From positions 43,418-107,417 of the forward strand of contig JAMOUQ010000040.1 of NCBI GenBank assembly GCA_027068085.1: a stretch of 64,000 bases of DNA. Direction: 5' to 3'. Source of the stretch: Desulfobacteraceae bacterium (GTDB lineage: Bacteria > Desulfobacterota > Desulfobacteria > Desulfobacterales > Desulfosarcinaceae). Under the pieces are notes generated by a model, which was given only the letters and a program-made list of their open reading frames with translations, ran no database searches and was not told where the DNA came from. Position numbers and translations under genes: made by a program. Positions 62,048-64,000 of the stretch are shown here, in pieces; within the stretch, counting starts at the first letter, position 1, and every line of letters starts with the position of its first letter.

Positions 62048-64000
62048 ATGCAGACCGACATCAGCCTTATCAGAAACCTCGGCATCAGCGCCCACATCGA
62101 TTCGGGCAAGACCACCCTTACCGAACGGATCCTTTATTATACCAACAGGATTCATGCCATTCACGATGTAAAGGGCAAAGACGGCGTCGGGGCCACCATG
62201 GATTCCATGGAACTGGAAAAAGAAAGGGGCATCACCATAGCCTCGGCAGCCACCTTTTGCCAGTGGAAGGGTCACGAAATCAATATCATCGACACCCCGG
62301 GGCACGTCGATTTCACCATCGAGGTGGAACGGGCCCTGCGGGTGCTGGACGGCGCCATCCTGGTTCTTTGCGCCGTGGGAGGGGTCCAGTCCCAGTCCAT
62401 CACCGTGGACCAGCAGATGAAACGCTACAATGTACCCTGCATCGCATTCGTCAACAAATGCGACCGCAGCGGAGCCAGCCCCGACCGGGTTATCCGGCAG
62501 CTGGCCGAAAAACTGGGCCACAACCCTGTCGCCATGCAGGTTCCCATCGGACTGGAGGCCGACTTCGAGGGCGTGGTGGACCTTGTCACCATGGAAGCGG
62601 TCTACTTCGAAGGCGACAAGGGACAAATCATCCGTACCGGGCCGATACCGGAACAAATGATGGAAGAGGCCGAAGAAAAACGCGAACTGCTGCTCGATGC
62701 CGCCTCCATGTTTTCCGACGAACTGACCGAGGCCATCCTGGAAGACAAGCCGCTCGATCCCCGGCAGATTCTGGCGGCCCTGCGCACCGGAGTTCTCCGG
62801 CGCAAGATAACCCCGGTCTTCATGGGCTCGGCCTACAAGAACAAAGGGGTCCAGCCCCTGCTGGACGGAGTCAATGCCCTGTTGCCCTGCCCGGCCGACA
62901 TCACCCACCATGCCATGGATCTCGATGCCGACCAGCAACCGGTGGAATTGCGACCCGACAACGACGCCCCGACAGTGGCCCTGGCCTTCAAGCTGGAAGA
63001 CGGCCAGTACGGCCAGCTCACTTACATCCGCGTTTATCAGGGCAAGATGGCCAAGGGCGACACGGTGATAAACGTCCGGACCGGCAAAAAGCTGAAGATC
63101 GGCCGCCTGGTACGCATGCATGCCGACCAGATGGAGGATATCGAGCAGATACCGGCCGGATTCATCGGGGCTCTGTTCGGGATAGACTGCGCCTCGGGAG
63201 ACACCTTCGTCAGCCCCGGCCTCAACCTTACGATGACATCCATGTATGTGCCCGAACCGGTCATATCCCTGGCGATCAATCCAAAGGACAACAAGTCCGA
63301 GGAAAATCTTTCCAAGGCCCTCAACCGCTTTGCAAAAGAAGATCCGACCTTCAGAACCTACGTCAACCAGGAAACCGGCGAAACCATCATCTGCGGGATG
63401 GGCGAACTGCACCTTGAGGTCTATCTGGAAAGGATGCGGCGCGAATACAAGGTGGATGTGGAAGCCGGAGCCCCCCAGGTTGCCTATCGCGAAACCATAA
63501 CCCAGAGGGCCGAATTCGACTACACCCACAAGAAACAGACCGGCGGTGCCGGACAGTACGGCCGGGTGGCCGGTTTCATGGAACCTGCCCCGGAGGAGAC
63601 CTTTGTCTTCGAAAACAAGGTCACCGGCGGTGCCATCCCCACCCAGTACATTCCGGCCTGCGAAAAGGGATTCCGGGCCTGCCTTGCCAAAGGCCCCCAC
63701 ATGGGATTCCCGGTCACCGGCATCAGGGTGGTCATCAACGACGGGGCCTCCCACAGCGTCGATTCGTCCGACATGGCTTTTCAGGCGGCGTCCAAGGGCG
63801 CCTTCAAACAGGGTTACTCCAAGGCCAAGCCTGTAATTCACGAACCGATAATGAAAGTTGTGGTGGAGACCCCCACCGAGTTCCAGGGATCCGTGCTGGG
63901 GATACTGAATCAGCGCCGGGGGATGATAGTCGGCGCCCAGGACGAAGGCCACATGAGTTCCATCGAAGCCCAGGTGCCTCTGGCCGAAATGTTCGGTTTT
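62048..64000 (+). CDS. fusA: Translation elongation factor G, spdEFG1/mitochondrial-EFG1-like, 3' end outside window
   Basis: First 651 residues of an EF-G-type translocase GTPase; the C-terminus is cut by the window edge. G1 is [17 protein letters not shown], switch I has [24 protein letters not shown]3 DTPGHVDF and G4 NKCD. Domain II to IV follow, with the IV-loop region [10 protein letters not shown]. The KGKDGVGA switch I sequence resembles mitochondrial EFG1 and the spd (spirochaete, planctomycete, deltaproteobacterial) EFG1 group rather than standard EF-G (usual GEVHDGxATMDWMEQE). A second, canonical EF-G may exist elsewhere. AAAGGA lies about 10 nt before the ATG. It is not in a str operon here: no rpsL, rpsG or tuf precedes it. 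Confidence 0.92.
   Translation, partial: MQTDISLIRNLGISAHIDSGKTTLTERILYYTNRIHAIHDVKGKDGVGATMDSMELEKERGITIASAATFCQWKGHEINIIDTPGHVDFTIEVERALRVLDGAILVLCAVGGVQSQSITVDQQMKRYNVPCIAFVNKCDRSGASPDRVIRQLAEKLGHNPVAMQVPIGLEADFEGVVDLVTMEAVYFEGDKGQIIRTGPIPEQMMEEAEEKRELLLDAASMFSDELTEAILEDKPLDPRQILAALRTGVLRRKITPVFMGSAYKNKGVQPLLDGVNALLPCPADITHHAMDLDADQQPVELRPDNDAPTVALAFKLEDGQYGQLTYIRVYQGKMAKGDTVINVRTGKKLKIGRLVRMHADQMEDIEQIPAGFIGALFGIDCASGDTFVSPGLNLTMTSMYVPEPVISLAINPKDNKSEENLSKALNRFAKEDPTFRTYVNQETGETIICGMGELHLEVYLERMRREYKVDVEAGAPQVAYRETITQRAEFDYTHKKQTGGAGQYGRVAGFMEPAPEETFVFENKVTGGAIPTQYIPACEKGFRACLAKGPHMGFPVTGIRVVINDGASHSVDSSDMAFQAASKGAFKQGYSKAKPVIHEPIMKVVVETPTEFQGSVLGILNQRRGMIVGAQDEGHMSSIEAQVPLAEMFGF

Noticed and set aside
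61984..63417. 477-codon plus-strand frame overlapping the EF-G gene
   Set aside because: Low-complexity His/Arg/Gln-rich translation, a shifted-frame shadow of EF-G; the true EF-G frame starts at 62048 and is open to the window end.
1..64000. tRNA, rRNA, CRISPR array, IS element or prophage
   Set aside because: Intergenic regions were read for T-loop motifs, direct repeats with spacers and terminal inverted repeats with transposase genes; none were seen.

Overview
The window is a chromosomal segment of a Gram-negative bacterium, most likely a member of Desulfobacterota (the former Deltaproteobacteria). This rests on the combination of content rather than on any marker gene: sigma-54 enhancer-binding proteins, an spd-type elongation factor G, a CoA-transferase/GNAT fusion, IorAB with TRAP permeases, the YqeC/MocA molybdenum-hydroxylase accessory pair, a fused Sat/APS kinase, and the ClpS/ClpA/Aat N-degron set. 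Genes are densely packed with many 1-4 nt stop/start overlaps. I saw no tRNA, rRNA, CRISPR array, insertion sequence or phage gene.

Layout. 1-2731: 3' part of a double-AAA+ Lon-type protease. 2746-6024 (minus): cinA, a GNAT, a pyridoxamine-oxidase-like protein and an archaemetzincin-like protease. 6311-12609 (plus): divergent moeA, an FAD disulfide oxidoreductase with a TVP38 membrane protein, and aconitase. 12636-14305: yqeC and a mocA-type nucleotidyltransferase. 14299-18460 (minus): tightly coupled iorA-iorB-dctQ-dctM. 18631-21538: isochorismatase-like hydrolase, rlmD and a serine hydrolase. 21584-32591: a sigma-54-linked locus, detailed below. 32593-35896 (minus): clpS-clpA-aat. 36266-40505: secA, a phosphoesterase and an M23 peptidase. 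40981-48483 (minus): livKHMGF, argC, folD. 48770-55212 (minus): ileS-lspA-holA-pyk and a 73-residue protein. 55477-61806: a CarB-like protein that has lost metal ligands, rsmG, the CoA-transferase/GNAT fusion and a Nudix hydrolase. 62048-end: EF-G, cut by the window edge.

The most interesting part is 21584-32591. A canonical sigma-54 activator (31006) sits beside a single-domain response regulator. Two sequences matching the -24/-12 sigma-54 consensus flank it. One (30005-30020, minus) lies upstream of a second activator-like gene whose Walker A lysine, Walker B aspartate, GAFTGA loop and receiver aspartate are all replaced. That gene is followed by UDP-glucuronate epimerase, UDP-glucose dehydrogenase, a Sat/APS kinase whose Sat half has lost its signature residues, a PAP phosphatase, UDP-glucose epimerase and a PilZ protein. 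The other (32349-32364, plus) lies upstream of a 53-residue Arg/Asp-rich protein. Together they suggest a sigma-54- and possibly c-di-GMP-controlled supply line for a sulfated, uronic-acid-containing polysaccharide. The glycosyltransferases and sulfotransferase are not in the window, so that role is inferred.

Other genes form recognisable pathways. ClpS, ClpA and Aat are tagger, adaptor and unfoldase of the bacterial N-degron pathway. IleS, LspA, HolA and Pyk are housekeeping. YqeC, MocA and the divergent MoeA point to molybdenum hydroxylase maturation, but no hydroxylase is present here.
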